64,000 nt of DNA. Origin: Roseovarius azorensis (lineage in GTDB: Bacteria > Pseudomonadota > Alphaproteobacteria > Rhodobacterales > Rhodobacteraceae). The stretch lies in NCBI RefSeq assembly GCF_900109455.1, contig NZ_FOAG01000002.1:62001-126000 (forward strand), in the 5' to 3' direction. The notes beneath the pieces are model-generated. The model was not told the DNA's origin. It did no database searches and saw only the letters and a program-made list of their open reading frames with translations. Shown here one piece after another: positions 48,055-57,114 of the stretch. The translations under genes and the position numbers were made by a program. Position 1 is the first letter of the stretch, and each line of letters starts with the position of its first letter.

Positions 48055-48695
48055 GCCGAATCCGCCTCGGCCTTGTGGCGTGCCGCCTCCGGTTTCTTCT
48101 GATGGCGGATGGTTCTGGTGATGTTCAGCGCAAGGCCCACGACATCGCCGTCCTGTCCGCGCCGGTCGGTCAGCCTGATGTATTGCCCGTTCCACAGCCT
48201 GACGACTTCCGGTCCGGGGGTCGGCCTCTGCCAGCGGTCCAGCATCCGCTCATGCCAGTCCTGCGGCCTGAGATCGCCGATGTCGAAAATCCCCTCTTCG
48301 GTGATGCACTGCAGGATTTCGGCATAGCTGATCCCCGGTCGCACGGCCTCGAGCCCATCAAACACCGCAAGCCAGGCGCGGTTGGCTGCGATCAGTCGGC
48401 TGTCGGCGTCGAAGACGGCGAATCCACCCTGAATAGTCTCAATCACATGCCCGAGACGACGTTGGATAACCTCGGCCCGGTGATTGGCCGAATCGAGGTC
48501 GGATCTGACGCGCAGGTTCTCGTCGCGCACGGATCGCACCTCGGCGCGCGTCTCGACAATCTCGTCGGACAGGGCGCGCGCGTGCTTGCCCAGCTTGCGG
48601 TTGGCGGCCTGCAATTCGGCCTGTTTCTGTTCCAGCAACCGTTCAGCGGCCAACCGGGCGCGCCGTTCCTGTGCCAGCTTGTTGACAAGGCTCAT
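47991..48695 (-). CDS. PAS domain protein, coiled coil, lacks kinase domain
   Basis: Protein of 234 residues. Residues about 1-85 are a charged coiled coil (KLAQERRARLAAERLLEQKQ), about 85-205 a PAS domain (ETIQGGFAVFDADSRLIAANRAWL). In roseobacter homologues I know, this arrangement is followed by a histidine kinase and receiver. Here the chain stops where the kinase linker (…RAEA…) should begin, and the last residues are read antisense to yaaA. GGAGG precedes the ATG, so expression is possible. It is either a kinase-less adaptor or a truncated remnant. Confidence 0.65.
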   Translation of the reverse strand: MSLVNKLAQERRARLAAERLLEQKQAELQAANRKLGKHARALSDEIVETRAEVRSVRDENLRVRSDLDSANHRAEVIQRRLGHVIETIQGGFAVFDADSRLIAANRAWLAVFDGLEAVRPGISYAEILQCITEEGIFDIGDLRPQDWHERMLDRWQRPTPGPEVVRLWNGQYIRLTDRRGQDGDVVGLALNITRTIRHQKKPEAARHKAEADSAQAAGWSRKKTQLSPPDISAL

Positions 48696-48785
48696 GCCAG
48701 TCCTCCGACATGCCGGATGTGATCGGGCCACAATCCGGTATCGTCGTGAAGAACTGCTTAAGGTCGATCCCTTTTATGTCAGGAT

Positions 48786-49961
48786 TCAGAGCCGCTCGAT
48801 GGCGAGCGCGATGCCCTGTCCGCCGCCGATGCACATGGTGATCAGCGCCCGCCTGCCACCCGTGCGCTCCAGCTCATAAAGCGCCTTGACGGTCAGGATC
48901 GCGCCGGTCGCGCCGACCGGATGGCCAAGTGCAATGGCGCCGCCATTGGGATTGACCCGCCCGGCATCCAGACCGAGCGCCTTGTTGACCGCAAGGGCCT
49001 GCGCGGCAAAGGCCTCGTTCGATTCGATCACGTCGAAATCCGCAACGCCCAGCCCGGTCCTTGCCAGCAGCTTCTTCACCGCAGGCACCGGACCTATTCC
49101 CATCACCTCGGGGCGCACCCCGGCATGGGCATAGCCCAGCACCCGCGCGCGGGGTTTCAGACCAGCGGCCTCCGCCGCCCCGGCGCGCGCCAGCACCAAT
49201 GCCGCCGCGCCGTCGTTGATCCCGCTGGCATTGCCCGCCGTGACGCTGCCCTCCTTCTGGAACACCGGCCTCAGACCAGCGAGCGCCTCGGCGCTCGTGG
49301 CCTTGGGGTGCTCATCCGTGTCAAATGCCACCATGTCGCGCTTGATGCGCACCTCGACCGGCACGATCTGCGACCTGAACCGCCCTTCGGCAATCGCCTC
49401 TGCCGCGCGCCGCTGGCTTTCCAGCGCAAAGGCATCCTGATCAATGCGGCTGATGTCATGCTCTGCCGCCACGTTTTCCGCCGTAACCCCCATATGCCCG
49501 GTACCAAAGGGGCAGTTGAGCGCGCCCAGCATCATGTCGAGCGATCTGACATCGCCCATCTTCGCCCCCCAGCGCTGATCGGGGATGACGAAGGGTGAGC
49601 GGCTCATGTTTTCGGCACCACCCGCAAGACCGAAATCGGCATCCCCCAGCATCAGGGATTGCACCACCGAAACAATGGCCTGCGCCCCGGAACCGCAAAG
49701 CCGGTTGACGTTCATCGCGGGCGTGGTTTCCGGGATACTCGCATCCATCGCCGCGACGCGGCTGACATACATGTCGCGCGGTTCGGTGTTGATCACATGG
49801 CCAAAGACCACGGTGCCGATCTGCCCGCCCTCGACCCCCGACCGCGCCAGCGCCTCTTTGGCGACGATGGTCCCGAGCGTGGTGGGCGGCGTCCCCGCCA
49901 GGGCACCGCCAAAGGTGCCGATCGCCGTACGGCAGCCGTCCAGAATCACGATATCGGTCAT
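48786..49961 (-). CDS. Acetyl-CoA acetyltransferase (thiolase)
   Basis: Thiolase of 391 residues. The acyl-accepting cysteine is in NRLCGSGAQA near residue 90, the catalytic His in GGAIALGHPVGATGA near 345 and the second Cys in TMCIGGGQGIA near 377. It joins or splits acetoacetyl-CoA, supplying polyhydroxybutyrate synthesis or finishing fatty acid breakdown; no reductase or synthase gene is adjacent to decide which. GGAGG precedes the ATG at 49961. Confidence 0.9.
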   Translation of the reverse strand: MTDIVILDGCRTAIGTFGGALAGTPPTTLGTIVAKEALARSGVEGGQIGTVVFGHVINTEPRDMYVSRVAAMDASIPETTPAMNVNRLCGSGAQAIVSVVQSLMLGDADFGLAGGAENMSRSPFVIPDQRWGAKMGDVRSLDMMLGALNCPFGTGHMGVTAENVAAEHDISRIDQDAFALESQRRAAEAIAEGRFRSQIVPVEVRIKRDMVAFDTDEHPKATSAEALAGLRPVFQKEGSVTAGNASGINDGAAALVLARAGAAEAAGLKPRARVLGYAHAGVRPEVMGIGPVPAVKKLLARTGLGVADFDVIESNEAFAAQALAVNKALGLDAGRVNPNGGAIALGHPVGATGAILTVKALYELERTGGRRALITMCIGGGQGIALAIERL

Positions 49962-50032
49962 GGGTATCCTCCAGATGTCAGTTGGCCGGACCCTAGCGTC
50001 TATGCGCGCCGGGTGGCAATGGCGACCTGCGG

Positions 50033-50752
50033 TCACGGACGCAGCGGCACCCGTCCCCTGTCGGTCAGCAGCCAGCAGTCCTGCCCCTCGAACACCGCGG
50101 GCCACAGCGGGCGACCATAACCCGCGCCGCCGTCCAGGTCGATGCGGTTGCCGAAATGCTGCGGCACATCAAGCGCGGTGTGACCATGCACCACCAGCCA
50201 GGGATGCGGCGCCTCGTGTTCGAGAAACCCCTCGCGGATCCACATCAGGTCAGAGGGATCCTGCATTCTCATCGGCAATCCGGGGCGGATGCCCGCATGC
50301 ACGAACAGCAGATCGCCCACCTCCTGCCAGAGCGGCAGACCCGCCAGCCAGTCGCGATGCCCGCGCGGCACGGCGGCGCGCGCCACGGCCGGATCATGCA
50401 GCGCCTCAGAGGCGGACACCCCGTAAGAGGCCAGCGTTTGCGCCCCGCCAAGCCGCTCGTTCAGCCATGTCAGCCCGGCACGCATCCGCGGTGATCCGGT
50501 CCCGCCATGATCGAGAAAATCCACGAACAACTGGTCGTGATTGCCGCGCAGCACGGTCCAGTCGCGCCCCTCGGCCTGCGCGGTCATCAGCCGCTCGATC
50601 ACCGTCCGGCTGCCCGCCCCGCGATCCACCAGATCGCCGAGAAAGACGATACACGCCCCCGCACCGCCATCCCGCTCGACACGATCGAGTGCGGCCTCAA
50701 GCAGGTCGTCCTGCCCGTGAATATCGGGAATGGCATAGATCGGTCGGGTCAT
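50033..50752 (-). CDS. Metallophosphoesterase (Ser/Thr protein phosphatase-like)
   Basis: Protein of 239 residues with the calcineurin-like phosphoesterase set: DIHG (10-13), GDLVDRG near 43-49, GNHD near 74, VHAGI near 152, VHGHT near 190. Two metals would be bound at the active site. Members include protein phosphatases and diadenosine tetraphosphatases. The ATG at 50752 is chosen because the catalytic motif begins at residue 10; the frame is open upstream but non-coding in character. Confidence 0.82.
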   Translation of the reverse strand: MTRPIYAIPDIHGQDDLLEAALDRVERDGGAGACIVFLGDLVDRGAGSRTVIERLMTAQAEGRDWTVLRGNHDQLFVDFLDHGGTGSPRMRAGLTWLNERLGGAQTLASYGVSASEALHDPAVARAAVPRGHRDWLAGLPLWQEVGDLLFVHAGIRPGLPMRMQDPSDLMWIREGFLEHEAPHPWLVVHGHTALDVPQHFGNRIDLDGGAGYGRPLWPAVFEGQDCWLLTDRGRVPLRP

Positions 50753-50858
50753 GGGCGCATGTAAATCGCAATCGGGCGGGGAATGTCCAGCAGGTTCGCG
50801 GCGCGACCGCCGCCGCCTGTCAGGGGAGCGGTCGCGCCGTCCGGTCCCATCGCGCCAT

Positions 50859-52463
50859 TCAGCCGATATCGAATTGCAGCGGGCGAATCTGCCGGAACTT
50901 GCCGGTGGCGTGCAGTGCCGCGATGGCCTTGGCCGGTACCGGCTCGTCCACATAGAGCAGGGCAATCGCCTCGCCCCCCGCATCGGCCCGGCCAAGGGTA
51001 AAGTTGGCGATGTTGACACCGTTCTCGCCCATCGTCTGCCCCAGCGTACCGATGATGCCGGGCACATCCTCGTTGGTGGTATAGAGCATGTGGCGGCCGA
51101 TCTCGGCGTCGATATTGATGCCCTTGATCTGGATGAACCGCGGCTTGCCGTCGGAAAACACCGTGCCGCCGATAGAACGCTCGCGCTTGTCGGTGACCAC
51201 CGTCAGCTTGATATAGCCCTCGAAAGCGCCGGATTTGTCCTGTTTCGTGGTCGAGATCTTGACGCCCCGCTCCTTGGCCACGACGGGAGCCGAGACCATG
51301 TTGACCTCGGGGTTGACCGATTTCATGATGCCGGCCACGGCGGCCGATGTGAGCGCGCCAAGGTTCATCTCCGAGACGACCCCGTCATAGAGGATATTGA
51401 TCGCCTTGAGCGGCTCGTCGGTCATCTGACCGACGAAATTGCCCAGATGCTCCGCCAGTTTGATCCACGGCCCCATCACCCGCGCCTCTTCGGCGGTGAC
51501 CGAGGGCATGTTGAGGGCGTTGGTCACGGCCCCGGTAAGCAGGTAATCGGACATCTGCTCGGCCACCTGCAGGGCGACGTTTTCCTGCGCCTCGGTGGTG
51601 GCGGCCCCCAGATGCGGCGTGCAGACCACGTTGGGCAGGTTGAACAGCGGGTTTTCCGTTGCCGGTTCCTCGGCGAAGACGTCAAAGCCCGCGCCCGCCA
51701 CATGGCCGGATTTCAAAAGGTCCGCCAGCGCCTGCTCATCCACCAGACCGCCACGCGCGCAGTTGATGATGCGCACGCCCTTTTTGGTTTTTTCAAGGTT
51801 CTCGCGGCTCAGGATGTTGCGGGTATGATCTGTCAGCGGCACGTGCAGCGTGATGAAATCGGCGCGTTTAAGCAGATCGTCGAGATGATCGAGCTTTTCC
51901 ACACCCATCTTGTCGGCCTTTTCGTGGCTCAGGAACGGGTCGTAGGCCACCACCTTCATCCGCAGACCGCGGGCACGGTCGCAGACGATGCCGCCGATAT
52001 TGCCCGCGCCGATCACACCCAGCGTCTTGCCGGTCAGTTCCACGCCCATGAACCGGGACTTCTCCCATTTGCCCGCATGGGTCGAGGCCGAGGCCTCGGG
52101 CAGCTGACGCGCCACCGCGAACATCATCGCGATCGCATGTTCGGCAGTGGTTATCATGTTGCCAAAGGGCGTGTTCATCACGATCACGCCTTTCTTGCTC
52201 GCCGCTTCCTTGTCGATATTGTCGGTGCCGATACCGGCGCGGGCGATCACCTTGAGCCTGTGGGCATTGGCGAGAATCTTTGCCGTCACCTTGGTGGCAG
52301 AGCGGATGGCGAGGCCGTCATACTCGCCGATCACCTCGGCCAGCTTGTCCTTGTCCTTGCCCAGGTCGGGGCGGAAATCCACCTCGATGCCGCGATCCCG
52401 AAATATCTGGACGGCGGTTTCAGAGAGTTTGTCGGATACGAGTACCTTGGGGGCCATTTTCAT
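50859..52463 (-). CDS. serA: D-3-phosphoglycerate dehydrogenase
   Basis: Long-form enzyme of 534 residues that oxidises 3-phosphoglycerate to 3-phosphohydroxypyruvate, committing carbon to serine. It has the NAD-binding domain (GVIGAGNIGGIVCDRARGL), catalytic region (NCARGGLVDE), an intervening domain and a C-terminal ACT domain (about 460-534) for serine feedback. AAGGA lies just before ATG 52463; a second ATG six bases on is also possible. It follows serC by 78 bases in one operon. Confidence 0.93.
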   Translation of the reverse strand: MKMAPKVLVSDKLSETAVQIFRDRGIEVDFRPDLGKDKDKLAEVIGEYDGLAIRSATKVTAKILANAHRLKVIARAGIGTDNIDKEAASKKGVIVMNTPFGNMITTAEHAIAMMFAVARQLPEASASTHAGKWEKSRFMGVELTGKTLGVIGAGNIGGIVCDRARGLRMKVVAYDPFLSHEKADKMGVEKLDHLDDLLKRADFITLHVPLTDHTRNILSRENLEKTKKGVRIINCARGGLVDEQALADLLKSGHVAGAGFDVFAEEPATENPLFNLPNVVCTPHLGAATTEAQENVALQVAEQMSDYLLTGAVTNALNMPSVTAEEARVMGPWIKLAEHLGNFVGQMTDEPLKAINILYDGVVSEMNLGALTSAAVAGIMKSVNPEVNMVSAPVVAKERGVKISTTKQDKSGAFEGYIKLTVVTDKRERSIGGTVFSDGKPRFIQIKGINIDAEIGRHMLYTTNEDVPGIIGTLGQTMGENGVNIANFTLGRADAGGEAIALLYVDEPVPAKAIAALHATGKFRQIRPLQFDIG

Positions 52464-52492
52464 TGGTCCTTTTGAGAATATCGGAAGGCGGT

Positions 52493-52540
52493 TGGTGGCG
52501 CCCACCCTACATTTGGTCTGTAGGGTGGATGAAACCCACC
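52493..52540. repeat. REP-like element in the serC-serA gap
   Basis: Three alternating GGTGG/CCACC blocks, with the stem CCACCCTACA (52502-52511) and TGTAGGGTGG (52519-52528) around a 7-base loop. The GTAGGGTGG...CCCACC pattern is widespread in bacterial intergenic regions. It may attenuate or process the serCA message. Confidence 0.55.
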
Positions 52541-52541
52541 A

Positions 52542-53696
52542 TCATGCGTTGACGGACAGCGCCGCGATCTCAGCGTAGAACGCCCATTCGATCCAGGGCA
52601 TGAGCGCGCTCACATCCGGCGTCTCGACCGTTCCGCCACACCAGATCCGCAAACCGGCGGGCGCGTCGCGATAGGCGCCGATGTCATAGGCCACACCTGC
52701 AGTTTCCAGCCGCTTGGCAACCGCCTTGGCAAAGGCAGCGCCGTCGGTGATCCGCGCATCCCCGAACGTGAGACAGACCGAGGTATTCGAGCGGATGGCC
52801 GGATCACTGGCCAGAAAGGACAGCCAATCATGCCGCCCCACGAATGCGTCCACCACCGCCAGATTGGCGTCGGCGCGGGCGCGCAGCCCCTTGAGTCCCC
52901 CGACAGAGGCGGCCCAGTCGAGCGCCAGGAGATAATCCTCGACCGCCAGCATCGACGGCGTGTTGATCGTCTCGCCCACAAAGATGCCCTCGATCAGCTT
53001 GCCACTCTTGGTCAGGCGGAAAATCTTGGGCATCGGCCAGGGCGGCGTGTAGCTTTCCAGCCGCTCCACCGCGCGGGGGCTGAGGATCAGCATGCCATGC
53101 GCCGCTTCGCCGCCCAGCACCTTCTGCCAGGAGAACGTGGTCGCGTCGAGCTTGTCCCAGGGCAGATCCTGCGCAAAGGCGGCAGAGGTCGCATCACAGA
53201 TCGTCAGCCCCTCCCGATCCGCCTTGATCCAGTCGCCATTCGGCACGCGCACGCCAGAGGTGGTGCCATTCCAGGTAAAGACGACATCCTTGTCCGTATC
53301 GACCGTGGCAAGGTCAACGATCTGGCCGTAATCGGCGGTCTTGACCACCGCGTCGAGTTTCAGCTGCTTGACCACATCGGTGACCCAGCCCGCGCCAAAG
53401 CTCTCCCATGCCAGCATTTCCACCGGGCGCGCGCCCAGCAGGTTCCACATCGCCATTTCCACGGCGCCTGTGTCGGAGGCGGGCACGATGCCGATCCGGT
53501 AATCGGCGGGCACGCCGAGAATGGCGCGGGTCTGCTCGATAGCGGTCTTGAGACGCGCCTTGCCTACAGCCGCGCGATGGCTCCGGCCCAGCGGGGCGTC
53601 AGATAGTTTGTCCAGGGTGAATGTGGGGATCTTGGCACAGGGGCCAGAGGAAAAACGCGGATTTCCCGGCCGCGTTGCCGGTGCTTCAATAGCCAT
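52542..53696 (-). CDS. serC: Phosphoserine aminotransferase
   Basis: Class V PLP aminotransferase of 384 residues that converts 3-phosphohydroxypyruvate to phosphoserine using glutamate. The PLP lysine is in [14 protein letters not shown] near residue 190-203. Start [15 protein letters not shown]-like sequence matches the alphaproteobacterial form. Upstream, the conserved serC leader lies within 60 bases of the ATG. The operon continues into serA; serB is divergent, so the whole serine pathway is here. Confidence 0.93.
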   Translation of the reverse strand: MAIEAPATRPGNPRFSSGPCAKIPTFTLDKLSDAPLGRSHRAAVGKARLKTAIEQTRAILGVPADYRIGIVPASDTGAVEMAMWNLLGARPVEMLAWESFGAGWVTDVVKQLKLDAVVKTADYGQIVDLATVDTDKDVVFTWNGTTSGVRVPNGDWIKADREGLTICDATSAAFAQDLPWDKLDATTFSWQKVLGGEAAHGMLILSPRAVERLESYTPPWPMPKIFRLTKSGKLIEGIFVGETINTPSMLAVEDYLLALDWAASVGGLKGLRARADANLAVVDAFVGRHDWLSFLASDPAIRSNTSVCLTFGDARITDGAAFAKAVAKRLETAGVAYDIGAYRDAPAGLRIWCGGTVETPDVSALMPWIEWAFYAEIAALSVNA

Positions 53697-53698
53697 GC

Positions 53699-53762
53699 AG
53701 CTACCCTTTCAGATAAGCGCCCCTCGTTGGGGAGGGGTGTCCCACCTGCGGGATTACGGCCA
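53699..53762 (-). promoter_or_regulatory. serC leader RNA
   Basis: Minus-strand leader ending at the serC start, with the hairpin CCCCTC-(6)-GAGGGG (arms 53732-53737 and 53720-53725 on plus) preceded by CCCGCAGGTGGG and followed by GCGCTTATCTGAAAGGGTAG. I recognise it as the serC motif known upstream of serC in alphaproteobacteria (Rfam RF00517). What it senses is not established. Confidence 0.7.
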
Positions 53763-53854
53763 CGCGGGGCCTTTCGCAAGTGCAGAAATGACGCTAGAAC
53801 GCCGCTTGAGTGAGAAAATGCGACACCGCGCGCCTACGATCGGAAACCTGCCCC

Positions 53855-54739
53855 ATGTTCACAGTCACATTGATCGCCACGCCGGGTGCGCTGGAGCCTG
53901 CGCTTGTCGAGGCGCTGCGCAATGCCTGGGGGGGCGGCGCGGCCCTGTGGCTCGCCCCCGACGAGGCCGCGGAATTCACCATGCCCGAAGTGCCGGGCAA
54001 CCGATGGGACATCTGGACCGAGGTGCAGGAGCAAGGCGTGGATCTGGTGGTGCAGCCCTCAGAGGGGCGTCGCAAGAAGATGCTGCTGGCTGACATGGAC
54101 AGCACGATGATCGAACAGGAATGTATCGACGAACTGGCCGAGGTGGCGGGCGTGGGCGCGCATGTGCGCGAGATCACCGCGCGGGCGATGAATGGCGAAC
54201 TCGATTTCGAGGGCGCACTTCTGGAACGGGTCGCGCTGCTCCGGGATCTGCCCCAGAGCGTGATCGGCGAGGTGCTGGCAAGCCGGATCACCTATATGCC
54301 CGGCGGCGCCGAGCTGGTGGCGACGATGCGCGCGAACGGGGCCTATGCCGCGCTTGTCTCGGGCGGGTTCACGGTGTTCACGCAGGCGGTAGCTGCGACG
54401 CTGGGGTTTGACGAGAACCGCGCCAACACGCTTCTGACCAAAGGCGGAAGATTGCTGGGCGACGTGGCGCGACCCATTCTGAGTCGTGCGGCAAAAGTGC
54501 AAACCCTGGAGGAAATCAGCGCAAGGCTGGGGATATCTTGCGCGGATGTCATCGCCGTGGGCGACGGCGCGAACGATCTGGGCATGCTGGCGCGCGCAGG
54601 CTCGGGCGTGGCGCTGCATGCCAAACCATCCGTGGCCGCGCAATGCGATATCCGCATCAACCACGGCGATCTGACCGCGCTGCTCTATCTTCAGGGCTAT
54701 GCCAAGGATGAGTTTGTCACACCTGCCCGTCAGGATTGA
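53855..54739 (+). CDS. serB: Phosphoserine phosphatase
   Basis: HAD hydrolase of 294 residues that removes phosphate from phosphoserine to give serine. The nucleophile motif DMDST is at residues 80-84, motif II SGGFTVFT near 168, and GDGANDLGML near 235. The N-terminal 75 residues form the ACT-like regulatory part seen in proteobacterial SerB. Divergent from serC across a 158-base region, so serine synthesis genes are grouped though in two transcripts. The start at 53855 follows CGGAAA. Confidence 0.92.
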   Translation: MFTVTLIATPGALEPALVEALRNAWGGGAALWLAPDEAAEFTMPEVPGNRWDIWTEVQEQGVDLVVQPSEGRRKKMLLADMDSTMIEQECIDELAEVAGVGAHVREITARAMNGELDFEGALLERVALLRDLPQSVIGEVLASRITYMPGGAELVATMRANGAYAALVSGGFTVFTQAVAATLGFDENRANTLLTKGGRLLGDVARPILSRAAKVQTLEEISARLGISCADVIAVGDGANDLGMLARAGSGVALHAKPSVAAQCDIRINHGDLTALLYLQGYAKDEFVTPARQD

Positions 54740-54757
54740 GAACCGCGTGCGCACGCA

Positions 54758-54785
54758 AACGGGGCGGGTCAAAACCCGCCCCGTT
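54758..54785. terminator. Bidirectional hairpin between serB and the EF-hand gene
   Basis: Perfect 12-bp stem AACGGGGCGGGT / ACCCGCCCCGTT with a 4-base loop, 19 bases after the serB stop and 19 before the end of the convergent EF-hand gene. It can end both transcripts; the T runs are short. Confidence 0.65.
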
Positions 54786-54803
54786 CGGAACGAAGATCGC
54801 GGA

Positions 54804-55055
54804 TCAGCCGTCGCTTGCGGGCAGGATGCCCGCGTCCTGTGCGGCCGTGATCTCTTCCTCGCTCAGCAGGCCGTCGCCATCCGTATCCGCCGCCATGAAC
54901 GTATCAGCGGGCGCGTCGGGCATCGCCTCCTGGAACTCAGCCATCGAGATGGTGCCGTCGCCATCCGCGTCCATTGCCGCGTAATCTGCCGCGAGGGCCA
55001 CCGCAGGCAGGGTCATGGCGATGGCAAGGCTGGCTGCAATGAATTCCTTGGTCAT
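54804..55055 (-). CDS. EF-hand domain protein, exported
   Basis: Protein of 83 residues with a signal peptide (MTKEFIAASLAIAMTLPAVA) and two EF-hand loops, DADGDGTISMAEF near 29-41 and DTDGDGLLSEEEI near 57-69. It should bind two calcium ions in the periplasm. AAAGGAAG precedes the ATG. Function unknown; small calcium-binding proteins of this form are frequent in Rhodobacteraceae. Confidence 0.85.
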   Translation of the reverse strand: MTKEFIAASLAIAMTLPAVALAADYAAMDADGDGTISMAEFQEAMPDAPADTFMAADTDGDGLLSEEEITAAQDAGILPASDG

Positions 55056-55332
55056 GTTCGGTCTTCCTTTCGTTTCGGTTAAGGAGGCGCGGTTGCGCCG
55101 CCTGAGCCGAAGATGGGTGCCACGGGCGGGTTTGTCCCGCAGCCTTTCGAAAGGGTGGGAAAATCCGCAAAAAGACGCCAGAATCAATGGGTTTCATGCG
55201 CGGACACTTGCCGCGAAAATCCGGCAGGCGGCAGTCTGCCTGCGACGCGGCAGAGTTTGGGCAGACCCCCGCCGGAACGGGTGGCGCAAAGCATGAGAGG
55301 ATCGTCGCCGAGCCGCGCACAGACATCGCAAC

Positions 55333-56328
55333 TCAGGCAATTGCCGCCGCCGGTCTGATCATTCCGGTCTCGATCCCGCGCCAGTTGACGACGGGCGCGT
55401 TGCGGTATTTGAGCGCCGCCGGATGCTCGGAGTCCAGAACGCCAAGCCGCACGAGGATCGAGGCAATGGCGCATTCCGCGCCGCGCGTGCCGCCGTCGAT
55501 CACCTTGAGCGCCACGCCAAGGCCCCGCTGCGGCAGGATGGCAATGAAAAACGCCTCGGCCCCGGTCTTGAGCGCCACCGGCTCGGAGCAGGCGCGCATG
55601 AGGTCTGTGCAGGCACGCCCCTCGCCCGCCACCAGATCGGGATGCGCGACCATCGCCTGCCAGAGCCGCACCGCCGCACGCTCGACCACAGTGCCACTGT
55701 CCGAGGCCCCGGCAAACCACGCCATTGCACGCGCCATGCCGTGCAGCGTGCAGGCCGGGTTGGGGGCGGAACAGCCGTCGATGCCGTAAAACGGCGAGGT
55801 TTCCCGCGTCACCGTCTCGAACGCCTCAAACACCGCCTTTTGGACCGGATGGGCCGGGTCGATATATTCGGGTCCGCCGCCCAGATGACGGTTGAGGGTC
55901 AGGAAACCGGAATGCTTGCCGGAACAGTTGTTATGGACCTGACAGGGCGCGCTGTCTGAACAGACCAGCGCCTTGTTCGCCTCCCTGTCCTGCGGGTAAT
56001 GTGCGCCACACCGCAGGTCGTCGTCATCAAGGCCGAGCGCTGCAAGCCAGCCCTGCACCCGCTCGGTGTGAATCGCCGCCCCGCTATGCGAGGCGCAGGC
56101 AAGCGCCAGTTGCGCAGGTGTCAGCCCATGCGCATCCGCAGCGCCACTGGTCACCAGCGGCAGCGCCTGAATCATCTTGGCCGAAGAGCGCGGCAAAATC
56201 ACCTCGGACGGGTTGCCCCATGCTTCGACAATCCCACCTCCGGCGTCGCAGATCACCGCATGTCCCAGATGCACGCTCTCGGGCCGTGGGCCGCGCCAGA
56301 TTTCGGTCAGGGGAACGGGCTGTGTCAT
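55333..56328 (-). CDS. L-asparaginase, ReAV (Rhizobium) type
   Basis: Protein of 331 residues of PF06089, the asparaginase class structurally related to beta-lactamases and glutaminases. Catalytic Ser48, Ser49 and Lys51 are in PRSSAKMIQ; the zinc-site residues Cys135 and Lys138 are in NNCSGKHSG, and a further cysteine at 186 (DGCSAPNP) fits the third ligand, matching what is known of the Rhizobium etli enzyme. It converts asparagine to aspartate and ammonia, upstream of the asd/lysine branch encoded nearby. Confidence 0.88.
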   Translation of the reverse strand: MTQPVPLTEIWRGPRPESVHLGHAVICDAGGGIVEAWGNPSEVILPRSSAKMIQALPLVTSGAADAHGLTPAQLALACASHSGAAIHTERVQGWLAALGLDDDDLRCGAHYPQDREANKALVCSDSAPCQVHNNCSGKHSGFLTLNRHLGGGPEYIDPAHPVQKAVFEAFETVTRETSPFYGIDGCSAPNPACTLHGMARAMAWFAGASDSGTVVERAAVRLWQAMVAHPDLVAGEGRACTDLMRACSEPVALKTGAEAFFIAILPQRGLGVALKVIDGGTRGAECAIASILVRLGVLDSEHPAALKYRNAPVVNWRGIETGMIRPAAAIA

Positions 56329-56521
56329 GGGTTGTCTCCGGCAAAGGCAGGATCACGGCGGATTGTGCGAAATTCCGCCAATTGCGCCTTTCACATCTCG
56401 CCTGTTTCTGTCTAATGTTGCAGTGTCGAGAACGGACTGGTTGCACAAAAAAAGAATCCCGTAAAGGGACGCTGGCAACCTGATAAGAATTGAGGCTCAG
56501 GACAGCTTGGAGGCTGGACAT

Positions 56522-57049
56522 ATGGTATCACGATTTGCGGGTGCAATCGCCCTGGCGCTGGCCGGGGTTATGACAACTGGTGCAGCAGCACAGGAAACCA
56601 GCACGAATCAGGTCGCGACGAATACCGCATGGAGCGTGTTCGAGGATAACGATCCGCGCGAATGCTGGGCAGTATCCGCCCCGACCGAAACCGTCAACAC
56701 CAAGGATGGGCGCGTGGTTGCGGTGCGGCGCGGGGATATCCTGCTGATGACGTTCTTTCGCCCCGGCGCGGGGGTGCAGGGACAGATCACCTTTACCGGC
56801 GGCTACCCGTTTGCGGGCGGCTCGACGGTGAACCTCAAAATCGGAGACTCTGAATTCGAGATGTTCACCGAAGGTGAATGGGCCTGGCCCGCCAGCACCG
56901 AGGATGACGCAAGGGTTCTTGCCGCGATGAAACGCGGCACCGACGCGGTGCTGACGGCGCGTTCGGCGCGCGGCACCCAGACCAAGGACACGTTTTCCCT
57001 GCTGGGCTACACCGCCGCGGTGGAAGAGGCCGAAAAGCGCTGCGGGTAA
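56522..57049 (+). CDS. Invasion-associated locus B (IalB)-like exported protein
   Basis: Protein of 175 residues with a signal peptide (residues 1-24) and one IalB-like domain: W-S-V-F...ECWAVSAPTE near residue 42 and a C-terminal TFSLLGYTAAVEEAEKRCG. Two cysteines (near 51 and 174) may form a disulfide. The family is named from Bartonella but is common in free-living alphaproteobacteria, where its role is unknown. GGAGG is 9 bases before ATG 56522. A terminator follows. Confidence 0.75.
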   Translation: MVSRFAGAIALALAGVMTTGAAAQETSTNQVATNTAWSVFEDNDPRECWAVSAPTETVNTKDGRVVAVRRGDILLMTFFRPGAGVQGQITFTGGYPFAGGSTVNLKIGDSEFEMFTEGEWAWPASTEDDARVLAAMKRGTDAVLTARSARGTQTKDTFSLLGYTAAVEEAEKRCG

Positions 57050-57070
57050 GACGCAGGGGCATCACATGAC

Positions 57071-57105
57071 AGGCGGCAGCTTCGATATGACGCTGCCGCC
57101 TTTTT
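57071..57105 (+). terminator. Terminator after the IalB-like gene
   Basis: Stem AGGCGGCAGC / GCTGCCGCCT (57071-57080 with 57092-57101) with an 11-base loop, followed by TTTT. A standard intrinsic terminator, 21 bases after the stop. Confidence 0.8.
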
Positions 57106-57114
57106 CATGTCCTC

